Source of the DNA: 2-02-FULL-47-50 sp964479045
GTDB taxonomy: Bacteria; Pseudomonadota; Gammaproteobacteria; Eutrophobiales; Eutrophobiaceae
DNA length: 64,000 nt
Assembly (NCBI GenBank): GCA_964479045.1
Contig: CAYZJI010000008.1
Span: 26,862-90,861, forward strand
Direction: 5' to 3'
Each line of letters starts with the position of its first letter. The stretch's first letter is position 1. This document shows, piece by piece, positions 1-8,932 of this stretch. The position numbers were made by a program, and so were the translations under genes. Under the pieces are notes generated by a model. The model worked only from the letters and a program-made list of their open reading frames with translations. It did not search any database and had not been told where the DNA came from.

Positions 1-37
1 AGTGCTGATCAAGAAACTCAGTTAGTCGTTTCATTTT

Positions 38-1075
38 ATGGCCAATACCCCTGCAGCTTCGGATTCCGACATCCGGCTGAAAGCTGTGCTGGACACGGCC
101 GTCGATGCCATTATTTGTATCAACAGCCGTGGCATCATTGACCTTTTCAACCATGCCGCCGAAAAAATGTTTGGATACAGCGCCAATGAAGTGATCGGCA
201 AAAATATCAATATGCTGATGCCAGAGCCGTATGCCAGCGAACATGACAGCTATCTTGAGAGTTACGAGAAAACCGGCCAGAAAAAGATCATTGGCATCGG
301 CCGCGAAGTTATTGCCTTGCGCAAGAACGGCGAGACATTTCCCATAGAACTGGCTGTCAGCGAAACCATACTGGGTGACCGCAAACTTTATACCGGAATT
401 ATTCGCGACATCACCCGGAGAAAACAGTCCGAATCCAAGATAGAAGAATATCAGCAACACCTGAAAGTACTGGTGGAGGCCAAAACCCGAGAACTGGAAC
501 TCGCCAACAAAAAACTCCAGGAAATGGTGAATATTGACAGCCTGACAGGACTTGCCAACCGGCGTTATTTTGATGAGGTACTGAATACTGAAATAAGGCG
601 TTCCATCCGCACCAACTCAAGCTTGTCATTACTGATGTGCGATATTGATTACTATAAGCGGTACAACGACTATTACGGACATGTGCAGGGCGATGTATGT
701 CTCAGGAAAATCGCCGGCTGTTTTAAATCAGTTTTTCTGCGCGCTACTGATACCGCAGCCCGCTTTGGTGGTGAGGAATTCGCCGTGATATTACCGAATA
801 CCAGTCAGGAAGAGGCTGGACGTTCCGCCATAAAATTGATGGAGGCCATCAACCGCCTGGACATCCCGCACAAGGATTCCCCCGTGGCAGATCATGTCAC
901 GATCAGTATCGGCATCGCCGGTATGCAGGCCGATGAACGCCTGCTGGATACTGAGCTGGTGCAGATGGCGGATGAAGCGCTTTACCATGCCAAGCATAAC
1001 GGCAGGAACCGGATTGATGTCTACACCAGAAATGGAAAAGCAGGGGACAGAACCAACCTGCCCCCTGCCGGATAA
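38..1075 (+). CDS. PAS-GGDEF diguanylate cyclase, possible heme sensor
   Basis: Predicted soluble diguanylate cyclase making c-di-GMP from two GTP. Residues about 12-128 form a PAS domain and 165-325 a GGDEF domain, joined by a short coiled coil (about 130-163). The active-site motif GGEEF is intact at 244-248, and an RxxD inhibitory site (R235-D238) sits five residues before it, so activity and product inhibition are both expected. The PAS domain contains MPEPY, HDSYL (H69) and GIGRE (R89), the pattern around the proximal heme histidine and the ligand-sensing arginine of FixL. Heme and oxygen sensing is therefore plausible but inferred. No membrane segment or signal peptide is seen. The gene ends exactly where the convergent malate synthase gene ends. 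Confidence 0.93.
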   Translation: MANTPAASDSDIRLKAVLDTAVDAIICINSRGIIDLFNHAAEKMFGYSANEVIGKNINMLMPEPYASEHDSYLESYEKTGQKKIIGIGREVIALRKNGETFPIELAVSETILGDRKLYTGIIRDITRRKQSESKIEEYQQHLKVLVEAKTRELELANKKLQEMVNIDSLTGLANRRYFDEVLNTEIRRSIRTNSSLSLLMCDIDYYKRYNDYYGHVQGDVCLRKIAGCFKSVFLRATDTAARFGGEEFAVILPNTSQEEAGRSAIKLMEAINRLDIPHKDSPVADHVTISIGIAGMQADERLLDTELVQMADEALYHAKHNGRNRIDVYTRNGKAGDRTNLPPAG

Positions 1076-3289
1076 TCAGGCCGTCAGTGCCAGTTTGTTG
1101 CGTTCCGCAACTTTCTTTTTCTGTTGCTGGCGCCGTGCATACAGAATGAACTCGGTGTAACCATTAGGTTGTTCACGCCCCTTGAAGACCAGATCGAGCG
1201 CAGCCTGGAACGGAATGCTTTTCTCGTAATCTTCTGTCATCGGTTCATAATCCGGATCATTTGAATTCTGCCGGTCCACCATCACCGCCATTTTTTCCAT
1301 CGCCTTGCGCACCTGCGCCTGTGTCAGCAAACCATGGTGTAACCAGTTGGCAATCAACTGGCTGGAAATACGCAGTGTCGCGCAATCCTCCATCAGGGCA
1401 ATGTTGTTGATGTCCGGCACCTTGGAACATCCGACACCCTGACCGACCCAGCGTGACACATAACCGAGTATGCCCTGGGCGTTGTTATCCAGTTCATGCT
1501 TGATTTCCTTGGCGGTGAGTTTGCGGTCAGATGTCATCAACGGGATCGTCAGAATATCATCGACTGGAACCGGTTTGCGGTGAATTAATTCCATCTGCCG
1601 TGTGTGCACATTAAACTGGTGATAATGCAATGCATGTAATGTTGCTGCGGTAGGAGAAGGTACCCACGCTGTATTCGCACCCGCCTTGAGATGCAGTATC
1701 TTGTTTTCCAGCATGGCCTGCATTTCGTCAGGCATGGCCCACATGCCTTTACCGATCTGGGCATGGTCCATCAGACCGCAGGCCAGGCCGATGTCCACGT
1801 TGGAATCTTCATAGGCGAGCAGCCAGCGTGCATTTTTAAGTTCACTCTTGGGGACAACCGGCCCGGCTTCCATATTGGTGTGGATGTCATCGCCGGTTCG
1901 ATCCAGAAAACCGGTATTGATAAAAAACACACGTTCACTGGCAGCACGGATGCAGGCCTTGAGATTCACGGATGTGCGGCGTTCTTCATCCATGATGCCC
2001 ATCTTGATCACATTCCGATCAAGACCAAGCGCAGCTTCAACGCGCGTGAACAATTCGCTGGCCAGGGCTACTTCATCAGGCCCGTGCATTTTCGGCTTGA
2101 CCAGGTAGATGGACCCCTTGCGGCTGTTCTTGCGCTGGGTGTTGCCAATCACATCATGCTTGGCACACAGCGCGGTGACCATCGCATCCAGCATCGTTTC
2201 CGGAATCAGTTTACCGTCCATGAGTACGGCATCGGTTTTAAGATGCATGCCGACATTGCGGATCAACAAGAGGCTGCGACCGGGCAGGGAAAAGGGTTTG
2301 CCTTCCGGAGATAAATACTGGCGGTCGTCTGCCAGCTTGCGCTCAATGGTGCTCTCTTCCTTGACGACAGTTTCCTTGAGTGTGCCTTTCATCAGGCCGA
2401 TACAATTACGATACACACGCACCTTGTCTTCTGTATCGACAGAAGCTACGGAATCCTCGCAATCCATGATGGACGTAATGGCGGATTCCATCTGGATGTC
2501 ATAGATGCGCGCGTGATCGCGACGGCCGATGAAGAACCCCTCACCGAAACAGATTTCCACATGCAGACCATGCTTGTTCAGCAGGACCTTGTCCGGCCGT
2601 TTCGGATCGCCGGTGTAGCCGGAAAATCCTTCAGGGCGCAGCAAGGTGGTAATCGTTGCATCACCCATGTGTACCATAAGCTGAGCATTTTCCACGTAGT
2701 AATGAGTAACGTGATGATGGGTATCCTTTTCCAGCGGGAAATTACGATCCAGAAAGCGACGTGCATATTCGATGACTTTTTCGCCACGGATGGGATTATA
2801 TTTTTTAATCTTCCTGCAGCCATCGGACTCCGGGATGGCGTTGGAACTGTAGAGCGCATCATACAGACTGCCCCAGCGGGCATTGGCGGCATTCAACACA
2901 TAACGCGCATTATCCAGCGGTACCACCAGTTGCGGGCCGGCCACTTCAGCAATTTCATGATCGATGTTGCAGGCGGCGATACGGAAGTCCGGAATTTCCG
3001 GCACGAGATAACCGATGTCCTGCAGGAATTTCTTGTAGGCTGCAGCATCGTGTGGCTGGTTTTTGTTCTGTATATGCCACTTATCAATCTTTTTCTGCAA
3101 TTCATCGCGATGCGCGACTAAAGCATCATTTTTGGGGGCGAGGTCATTCAATATTTCAGCCAGTGCTGACCAGAAACGGTCATTACTGACGCCGGTGCCG
3201 GGGATGATGTCATCGCGCACCAGATCATGCAGTGGTCTGGCAATCTCCAGCCCACCAATACGGATATAGTCCTTCTTGCTTGCACTCAT
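1076..3289 (-). CDS. glcB: Malate synthase G
   Basis: Condenses glyoxylate with acetyl-CoA to give malate, the second step of the glyoxylate shunt and the route by which oxidised glycolate enters the TCA cycle. The 737-residue length fits the monomeric G isoform (about 720-730) rather than the shorter A isoform. The conserved core is visible, including GYTGDPKRPDKV, MDCEDSVA, IRNVGMHL and YLVKPKMHGPDEVA. The ATG start is preceded by a good AGGTGA ribosome site. It is transcribed alone, away from aceA, with glcDEF and acnA elsewhere in the window. Its stop codon directly abuts the stop of the convergent cyclase gene with no room for a terminator. Confidence 0.97.
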   Translation of the reverse strand: MSASKKDYIRIGGLEIARPLHDLVRDDIIPGTGVSNDRFWSALAEILNDLAPKNDALVAHRDELQKKIDKWHIQNKNQPHDAAAYKKFLQDIGYLVPEIPDFRIAACNIDHEIAEVAGPQLVVPLDNARYVLNAANARWGSLYDALYSSNAIPESDGCRKIKKYNPIRGEKVIEYARRFLDRNFPLEKDTHHHVTHYYVENAQLMVHMGDATITTLLRPEGFSGYTGDPKRPDKVLLNKHGLHVEICFGEGFFIGRRDHARIYDIQMESAITSIMDCEDSVASVDTEDKVRVYRNCIGLMKGTLKETVVKEESTIERKLADDRQYLSPEGKPFSLPGRSLLLIRNVGMHLKTDAVLMDGKLIPETMLDAMVTALCAKHDVIGNTQRKNSRKGSIYLVKPKMHGPDEVALASELFTRVEAALGLDRNVIKMGIMDEERRTSVNLKACIRAASERVFFINTGFLDRTGDDIHTNMEAGPVVPKSELKNARWLLAYEDSNVDIGLACGLMDHAQIGKGMWAMPDEMQAMLENKILHLKAGANTAWVPSPTAATLHALHYHQFNVHTRQMELIHRKPVPVDDILTIPLMTSDRKLTAKEIKHELDNNAQGILGYVSRWVGQGVGCSKVPDINNIALMEDCATLRISSQLIANWLHHGLLTQAQVRKAMEKMAVMVDRQNSNDPDYEPMTEDYEKSIPFQAALDLVFKGREQPNGYTEFILYARRQQQKKKVAERNKLALTA

Positions 3290-3364
3290 CAGCTGTCACC
3301 TCAAGTCTGGACGTATGGATATTGGAACGAAAATGCCGGTGGGTAAACGGCATTAATAGAAAGG

Positions 3365-3393
3365 ATAATAATAAATTTATTGCGATGCAACAA
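3365..3393 (-). promoter_or_regulatory. Candidate sigma70 promoter of glcB
   Basis: On the minus strand a TATTAT -10 (3365-3370) lies 17 bases from a weak TTGTTG -35 (3388-3393) in an AT-rich stretch about 75 bases before the malate synthase start. The -10 is good and the -35 poor; this is a pattern match only. Confidence 0.3.
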
Positions 3394-3437
3394 ATATACG
3401 GGATGGGAGTGAAGCCGGGGCCAAACAGGGGATTTTT

Positions 3438-5705
3438 CTAGACAGCGTTTTCCTTTTCTTCTTCAAGGATTTCCAGCTTGATGTCGTCAGATTCAACAGA
3501 AACCATCACATGACCGCCATGTTCCAGTTTGCCGAACAGCAATTCTTCCGCGAGCGGTTTCTTGATCTTGTCCTTGATAAGCCGTTCCATCGGACGGGCG
3601 CCCATGACCTTGTCATAACCATGTTCAGCCAGCCACTGCCGCGCGGACTCATCGACTTCAACAAACACTTTCTTGCTGTCGAGCTGTGCCTGCAGTTCGA
3701 CAAGGAATTTGTCGACCACATTCTTGATGGTGGTCATGTCCAGTGGATTGAACTGGATGATCGCCGTCAACCGGTTACGGAATTCCGGGCTGAACATCTG
3801 CTTGATCACTTCCGTGGAATCATGGCTGTGGTCCTGCTGGGTGAAACCGACCGAAGCACGGCTCATACGATCGGCGCCGGCATTGGTGGTCATGACCATG
3901 ATCACATTACGGAAATCTGTCTTGCGGCCGTTGGTATCGGTGAGTGTCCCGTGGTCCATCACCTGCAACATCAGGTTGAACACATCCGGATGGGCTTTTT
4001 CCATTTCATCGAGCAGCAGTACGGCATGCGGATGTTTGTTTACCGCGTCCGTCAGCAAACCACCCTGATCGAAACCAACATAACCAGGAGGTGCGCCAAT
4101 CAAACGCGAAACCGTATGCCGTTCCATGTATTCCGACATGTCAAAACGGATCAATTCGATGCCCATGATCTGGGCGAGCTGACGGGTGACTTCAGTTTTA
4201 CCGACACCGGTGGGCCCGGCAAACAGGAACGCGCCGATGGGTTGTTGGGGATTACCCAGTCCTGAGCGCGCCATCTTGATGGCACCGGACAGCACGTTAA
4301 TAGCTTCATCCTGACCGAACACTACCATCTTGAGATTACGTTCCAGGTTCATCATCACATCTTTGTCAGATGTCGAAACATTCTTCGGCGGAATACGTGC
4401 CACCTTGGCCACAATATTTTCTATATCGGTAACGGTGATCGTTTTCTTGCGTTTTGACGGGGCGAGCAGTCGTTGTGAAGCGCCGGCTTCATCAATGATG
4501 TCGATGGCCTTGTCCGGCAGGTGCCGATCATTAATATAACGATCCGTAAGTTCTGCAGCCGAGCGCAATGACTGATGTGTGTACTTGACCTGATGGTGTT
4601 CCTCGAAGCGGGTTTTCAGGCCTTCGAGGATCTTTACTGTTTCATCAATCGACGGTTCGGATACATCAATCTTCTGGAAGCGGCGGGCGAGTGCACGATC
4701 TTTTTCAAAAATACCGCGATATTCCTGATAGGTTGTTGAACCGATGCACTTCAGATCACCCGAAGCCAGCACCGGCTTGATGATGTTGGACGCATCCATC
4801 ACGCCGCCGGAAGCTGCGCCCGCGCCGATGATGGTGTGTATTTCATCGATGAAGAGGATTGAACCTTTGGTTTTCTTGAGTTGTGCGATCAGCCCTTTCA
4901 GACGTTTTTCAAAATCACCACGATATTTGGTGCCTGCCAGCAGGGCACCCATGTCGAGGGCGTAAATCGTGCTGTCGGCCAGCACTTCAGGTACCTGGCC
5001 ATCTACAATCATCTTGGCGAGGCCTTCAGCGATGGCGGTTTTGCCGACCCCGGCTTCACCGACATACAACGGATTATTCTTGCGACGGCGGCATAAAATC
5101 TGGATGGTGCGTTCAACTTCGAGTTGCCGGCCAATCAACGGATCAATTTTGCCCTGCATGGCCTGTGCATTCAGATTGATGGCATAGGATTCGAGCGGAT
5201 TACTGCCGCCTTCATCCACACGGGTTTCATCATCGACCGGCGCATCCTGTCCACCAGTTTGTTCATCTTCCGGAATCTTGGCGATGCCGTGGGAAATATA
5301 ATTCACCACATCCAGGCGGGTGATGTCCTGTTGTGCGAGGAAATAGGCGGCGTGCGATTCGCGTTCGGCAAAAATTGCCACGAGTACATTTGCGCCATTC
5401 ACTTCCTTGCGGCCGGATGACTGCACATGAAACACGGCGCGCTGCAATACACGCTGGAATCCCAGCGTCGGTTGGGTATCACGATCGTCGTGTTTGCCAA
5501 GTATCGGTGAGTTCTCAATGATGAATTTGGAGAGATCATTATGCAGTGCATTGAGATTGGCGCCACAGGCACGCAACACACGGGCGGCCGAGGCATTGTC
5601 CAGTAATGCGAGTAACAGATGCTCCACCGTCATGAATTCATGACGTTTCTCACGCGCCTCCTTGAAGGCGGTATTGAGTGTCAACTCCAGTTCTTTATCG
5701 AGCAT
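3438..5705 (-). CDS. clpA: ATP-dependent Clp protease ATP-binding subunit ClpA
   Basis: Hexameric AAA+ unfoldase that feeds substrates to ClpP. The start is set at MLDKELEL (755 aa) because AGGTGA lies five bases before this ATG; an upstream in-frame start would add ten unsupported residues. In order: Clp N-domain (1-145), acidic linker, first AAA domain with Walker A GEAGVGKT (216-223), second AAA domain with GPTGVGKT near residue 500, and a C-terminal D2-small domain. A SVGF segment before QQDHSHD corresponds to the IGL-type loop that docks on ClpP. The gene follows clpS by 8 bases, so the adaptor and unfoldase are co-transcribed. No clpP is in the window. Confidence 0.97.
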   Translation of the reverse strand: MLDKELELTLNTAFKEAREKRHEFMTVEHLLLALLDNASAARVLRACGANLNALHNDLSKFIIENSPILGKHDDRDTQPTLGFQRVLQRAVFHVQSSGRKEVNGANVLVAIFAERESHAAYFLAQQDITRLDVVNYISHGIAKIPEDEQTGGQDAPVDDETRVDEGGSNPLESYAINLNAQAMQGKIDPLIGRQLEVERTIQILCRRRKNNPLYVGEAGVGKTAIAEGLAKMIVDGQVPEVLADSTIYALDMGALLAGTKYRGDFEKRLKGLIAQLKKTKGSILFIDEIHTIIGAGAASGGVMDASNIIKPVLASGDLKCIGSTTYQEYRGIFEKDRALARRFQKIDVSEPSIDETVKILEGLKTRFEEHHQVKYTHQSLRSAAELTDRYINDRHLPDKAIDIIDEAGASQRLLAPSKRKKTITVTDIENIVAKVARIPPKNVSTSDKDVMMNLERNLKMVVFGQDEAINVLSGAIKMARSGLGNPQQPIGAFLFAGPTGVGKTEVTRQLAQIMGIELIRFDMSEYMERHTVSRLIGAPPGYVGFDQGGLLTDAVNKHPHAVLLLDEMEKAHPDVFNLMLQVMDHGTLTDTNGRKTDFRNVIMVMTTNAGADRMSRASVGFTQQDHSHDSTEVIKQMFSPEFRNRLTAIIQFNPLDMTTIKNVVDKFLVELQAQLDSKKVFVEVDESARQWLAEHGYDKVMGARPMERLIKDKIKKPLAEELLFGKLEHGGHVMVSVESDDIKLEILEEEKENAV

Positions 5706-5713
5706 ATCTTCAC

Positions 5714-6034
5714 CTATGCCTTTTCCATTGTGCACAGCAAGGGATGCTGGTGCTCTCTGGAATAACTGTTGACCTGGGCAACTTTGGTTTCTGCAATCTC
5801 ATGAGTAAAGATACCACAAATTCCACGTCCGCGGGTGTGGACTTCCAGCATGATGCGCGTCGCATTTTCGCGATCCAGTGAAAAGAAAATTTCAAGGATG
5901 TGCACCACAAAATCCATGGGGGTGTAGTCATCGTTGTTCAGGATGACCTTGTACATGGGCGGCCGCTTGAGCTTGGGCCGGGCTTCCTGCAGGGCCAGCC
6001 CTTCATCGGGATGGTGGCGGGTTTGTTCGGTCAT
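5714..6034 (-). CDS. clpS: ClpA adaptor protein ClpS
   Basis: Adaptor that delivers N-degron substrates to ClpAP. At 106 residues it has the family length, and its key residues fall at the same numbers as in the E. coli protein: N34, D35 and D36 of the NNDDYTPM motif bind the substrate alpha-amino group, M40 is the hydrophobic-pocket gatekeeper and H66 lies in MLEVH. The ICGIFTHEIAETK stretch is the ClpA-contacting strand. First gene of the clpS-clpA pair. On the minus strand a TATAAT (6081-6086) upstream is a possible -10, without a convincing -35. Confidence 0.96.
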   Translation of the reverse strand: MTEQTRHHPDEGLALQEARPKLKRPPMYKVILNNDDYTPMDFVVHILEIFFSLDRENATRIMLEVHTRGRGICGIFTHEIAETKVAQVNSYSREHQHPLLCTMEKA

Positions 6035-6470
6035 GTGTTTCAGTAAGGTGTGTATTTGACCCTTGGATTATCTTAATTTAATTATACTTCCGGTAATTTT
6101 GCTTTCCACAATCGTTATGTCAGACATCATTTTTCTGAATGCGTGCAAGTTTTAGTATGAATTGGACGGATCGACCAAAAAAATCTTCAGGAAATCCGGC
6201 GGCGCCGAGGGAAAGGACACATCAAAGCCCATGATCAGGATTGCCAAACCCTGCAACGCACTATAAAATGGCGCGCTTTTTCAATTTAACTGTGAAAACA
6301 GGCACTTAACTGCTTAATTCCCAAGCTGATCCCGCCTGACCGGGCGGCGCTACGGGCGTTTGCGGTTCAGCGTTTGTTGAGGTTTCCGAGGCTGGAAGCC
6401 TGCTGGCAATTATGAGAGTATTGCCTGCTCACTCATATTTAAAGGTATCTGCTTGTTGCAGGAGACAATG
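6035..6470. other. Intergenic region between divergent clpS and aceA
   Basis: A 436-base stretch with no convincing reading frame. The left part is AT-rich and probably carries the clpS promoter (minus-strand TATAAT at 6081-6086). The middle holds the best aceA promoter candidate (6241-6269). The remaining 200 bases would be a long aceA leader. This leader has a GC-rich, partly self-complementary patch around 6330-6365 (CCCG, then CCGGGCGG, then CGGGCG), but I could not fit it to a known riboswitch. Confidence 0.6.
6241..6269 (+). promoter_or_regulatory. Candidate sigma70 promoter of aceA
   Basis: TTGCCA (6241-6246), a 17-base spacer, then TAAAAT (6264-6269). It lies about 200 bases before the isocitrate lyase start, so it implies a long leader. 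Pattern match only. Confidence 0.4.
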
Positions 6471-7772
6471 ATGACACGCGAAGAACAGATTAAACAGTTG
6501 GAACAGGACTGGGCCAAAAACCCGCGCTGGAAAGGGGTGAAACGAGATTACAGCGCAGCAGACGTCGTTCGTCTGCGTGGTTCTGTCCAGGAAGAGTATA
6601 CCCTCGCACGCCGCGGTGCCGAGAAACTCTGGAAACTGGTCAATGAAGAAGACTATATCAACTGTCTGGGTGCCATTACCGGCGGCCAGGCCCTGCAACA
6701 GGTCAAGGCCGGCATCAAGGCCATTTATCTGTCCGGCTGGCAGGTTGCCGCCGATGGCAATACCTCCGAAACCATGTATCCGGACCAGTCACTGTATGCC
6801 GTGAACTCCGTACCGACCATGGTTCGTCGCATCAATAATTCCTTCAAACGGGCTGATGAAATCCAGTGGTCCAAGGGCAAGAGCGATATCGACTTCTTTG
6901 CCCCGATCGTGGCGGATGCTGAAGCCGGGTTTGGTGGCGTGCTGAACGCTTTCGAACTCATGAAGGGCATGATCGAAGCGGGTGCCTCAGGCGTCCATTT
7001 TGAAGACCAGCTTGCCTCTGTGAAAAAGTGCGGTCACATGGGCGGTAAGGTGTTGGTACCGACCCAGGAAGCCATCCAGAAACTGACGGCTGCCCGTCTG
7101 GCGGCCGACACCATGGGTGTTCCGACTGTCGTGCTGGCACGTACCGATGCCAATGCTGCTGCGCTGCTGACATCAGATTGTGACGAACGCGATCGCAAGT
7201 TTGTGACGGGCGAGCGTACCTCTGAAGGTTTCTATGTCACCAAAGCCGGTATTGATCAGGCGATTGATCGTGGCTTGTCTTATGCCCCGTATGCCGATCT
7301 GTTGTGGTGCGAAACCGCGGTACCGGACATGGCAGAAGCGAAGAAATTTGCTGAAGCTATCCGCAAGAAGTATCCGGATCAGCTGCTGGCCTATAACTGC
7401 TCACCGTCATTTAACTGGAAGAAGAACCTCAATGACGCTGACATCGCCAAGTTCCAGAAAGAACTCGGTGCCATGGGTTACAAGTACCAGTTCATTACCC
7501 TGGCCGGTATTCACAACATGTGGTTCAACATGTTTGAACTGACCTATGAATACGTGCGCAAGGGCATGACCGCTTATGTGGAAATGGTCCAGGAGAAGGA
7601 ATTTGCTGCAAAAGATCGTGGCTATACCTTCGCCAGCCACCAGCAGGAAGTGGGCGCCGGTTACTTTGATGATGTAACCACCGTGATTCAGGGTGGGACT
7701 TCCTCAGTGCGTGCCCTCGATGGTTCCACCGAAGAAGCGCAGTTCGATCACCAGCACAAGGCCGCGCACTAA
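6471..7772 (+). CDS. aceA: Isocitrate lyase
   Basis: Cleaves isocitrate to glyoxylate and succinate, the entry step of the glyoxylate shunt. The predicted protein is about 433 residues, the length of the bacterial AceA family. The catalytic KKCGHMGGK loop is intact, and so are SGWQVAAD, the acidic metal site DAEAGFGG and the substrate-binding YNCSPSFNW. The start is set at ATG 6471 with AGGAG six bases upstream; ATG 6468 and TTG 6453 are in frame but worse placed. It stands alone with its own terminator, not beside the malate synthase gene 3.2 kb away. Confidence 0.97.
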   Translation: MTREEQIKQLEQDWAKNPRWKGVKRDYSAADVVRLRGSVQEEYTLARRGAEKLWKLVNEEDYINCLGAITGGQALQQVKAGIKAIYLSGWQVAADGNTSETMYPDQSLYAVNSVPTMVRRINNSFKRADEIQWSKGKSDIDFFAPIVADAEAGFGGVLNAFELMKGMIEAGASGVHFEDQLASVKKCGHMGGKVLVPTQEAIQKLTAARLAADTMGVPTVVLARTDANAAALLTSDCDERDRKFVTGERTSEGFYVTKAGIDQAIDRGLSYAPYADLLWCETAVPDMAEAKKFAEAIRKKYPDQLLAYNCSPSFNWKKNLNDADIAKFQKELGAMGYKYQFITLAGIHNMWFNMFELTYEYVRKGMTAYVEMVQEKEFAAKDRGYTFASHQQEVGAGYFDDVTTVIQGGTSSVRALDGSTEEAQFDHQHKAAH

Positions 7773-7793
7773 GAAGTATTTACGCAAGCCGTC

Positions 7794-7824
7794 ATTCCGG
7801 GGCCGCGTAAGCGGAACCCGGAAT
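7794..7824. repeat. REP-like inverted repeat
   Basis: ATTCCGGG (7794-7801) pairs with CCCGGAAT (7817-7824), with an inner CCGC-GTAA-GCGG hairpin. It sits between the aceA stop and its terminator and resembles the CATTCCGGG/CCCGGAATCC class of short extragenic palindromes seen in many proteobacteria. Confidence 0.6.
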
Positions 7825-7840
7825 CCAGTGAAAAAAACGG

Positions 7841-7869
7841 AAACCCGGTTGCCGCAAGCAACCGGGTTT
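7841..7869 (+). terminator. Intrinsic terminator of aceA
   Basis: A perfect 12-bp stem (AAACCCGGTTGC, loop CGCAA, GCAACCGGGTTT) is followed by TCTTTT. It is strong in the direction of aceA. Confidence 0.85.
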
Positions 7870-7942
7870 TCTTTTGTATGTAGTCTCAATGATTCAGCTT
7901 ATAATTTTGCACCTATAGAATTGTAAGTACAGGTTAAACAAC

Positions 7943-8788
7943 TTGAAACTCAGTGCCGAACAATTCAGAAACTGGAACCGCAAGGCCATTACCCTGCTCG
8001 GCATGTCCGGTGTGGGCAAGACCCGGCTCGCCTGCAATCTGCGCAAGGACCACTGGTTTCATTTTTCCGGTGATTACCGCATTGGCACGCGTTATCTGGA
8101 TGAACCGATCCTTGATCACCTGAAAAAGGAACTCATGCAGGTTCCGGTCATGCGCGAACTGTTGCGCTCGGATTCTATCCAGATCCGGAACAACCTGAGT
8201 GTCGATAACCTGAGCCCGGTGTCCACGTTTCTCGGCAAGCTCGGCAATCCTGAGCAGGGCGGTTTGGGTCTATCAGAATTCAAATACCGGCAGGATCTGC
8301 ACCGGCAGGCTGAAATTGCCGCCATGAAAGACGTTCCGGAATTTATCGAGAAGGCCAATTACATTTTTGGTTATGAACACTTCATTAATGATGCGGGTGG
8401 CAGCCTGTGTGAGCTGGATGATCCGCAAGTGCTGGAAACACTCGCTCAGCACACACTGATTGTGTACATCAAGGCGTCAAAAGATGATGAAAAAGAATTG
8501 ATCCAGCGTGCGGAAGATTCTCCAAAGCCGCTGTATTACCGTCCTGAATTTCTGGACGAGCAACTCGCGGATTACATGAAAGAACGCAAACTGCGTTTTG
8601 TGGCATTAATCGATCCGGATGATTTTGTGCGCTGGGTATTCCCGCGTTTGTTTTATTCGCGCATCCCGCGTTATGAAGCGATTGCGAAAAAATATGGTTA
8701 CACGGTGACAACCAAAGAAGTCCAGGCCGTTAAGGATGAAAGTGATTTTCTGGCCCTGATCGAGAAAGTGCTGGATCGGGAGAAATGA
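7943..8788 (+). CDS. P-loop ATPase/kinase-like protein of unknown role
   Basis: A 281-residue predicted cytosolic protein that I recognise only as a P-loop NTPase. A Walker A motif GMSGVGKT lies at about residues 20-27, followed by features usual in small-molecule kinases (a DHWFHFSGDYRIG segment after the first helix). The middle and C-terminal parts are charged and have no familiar motif. The start is TTG with a weak AGG upstream; no better start exists before the Walker motif. A TATAAT (7900-7905) lies about 40 bases upstream. It is followed by a palindromic repeat and then metA in the same direction. A link to methionine or homoserine metabolism is only a neighbourhood guess. Confidence 0.8.
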   Translation: MKLSAEQFRNWNRKAITLLGMSGVGKTRLACNLRKDHWFHFSGDYRIGTRYLDEPILDHLKKELMQVPVMRELLRSDSIQIRNNLSVDNLSPVSTFLGKLGNPEQGGLGLSEFKYRQDLHRQAEIAAMKDVPEFIEKANYIFGYEHFINDAGGSLCELDDPQVLETLAQHTLIVYIKASKDDEKELIQRAEDSPKPLYYRPEFLDEQLADYMKERKLRFVALIDPDDFVRWVFPRLFYSRIPRYEAIAKKYGYTVTTKEVQAVKDESDFLALIEKVLDREK

Positions 8789-8797
8789 AATTTATCT

Positions 8798-8897
8798 CCT
8801 TCCCCCTTGATGGGGGAAGGTTGGGATGGGGGTGAAATGCCAAATTTTTCACCCCCACCCGGCACAAAGTGCCGCCCTCCCCCGTAAAGGGGGGGGC
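8798..8897. repeat. Composite palindromic element, copy A
   Basis: Four adjacent hairpins: CCTTCCCCC-TTGAT-GGGGGAAGG (8798-8820), GGGATGGGGGTGAA with TTCACCCCCACCC (8823-8860), GGCAC-AAA-GTGCC (8861-8873), and GCCCTCCCCC-GTAAA-G8C (8874-8897). The left half matches the element at 10009, so metA is bracketed by two similar copies. It probably acts as an extragenic palindrome or terminator. Confidence 0.75.
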
Positions 8898-8932
8898 GTT
8901 TTAATGTATAACTATTGAGGTCAAGAACTTTA

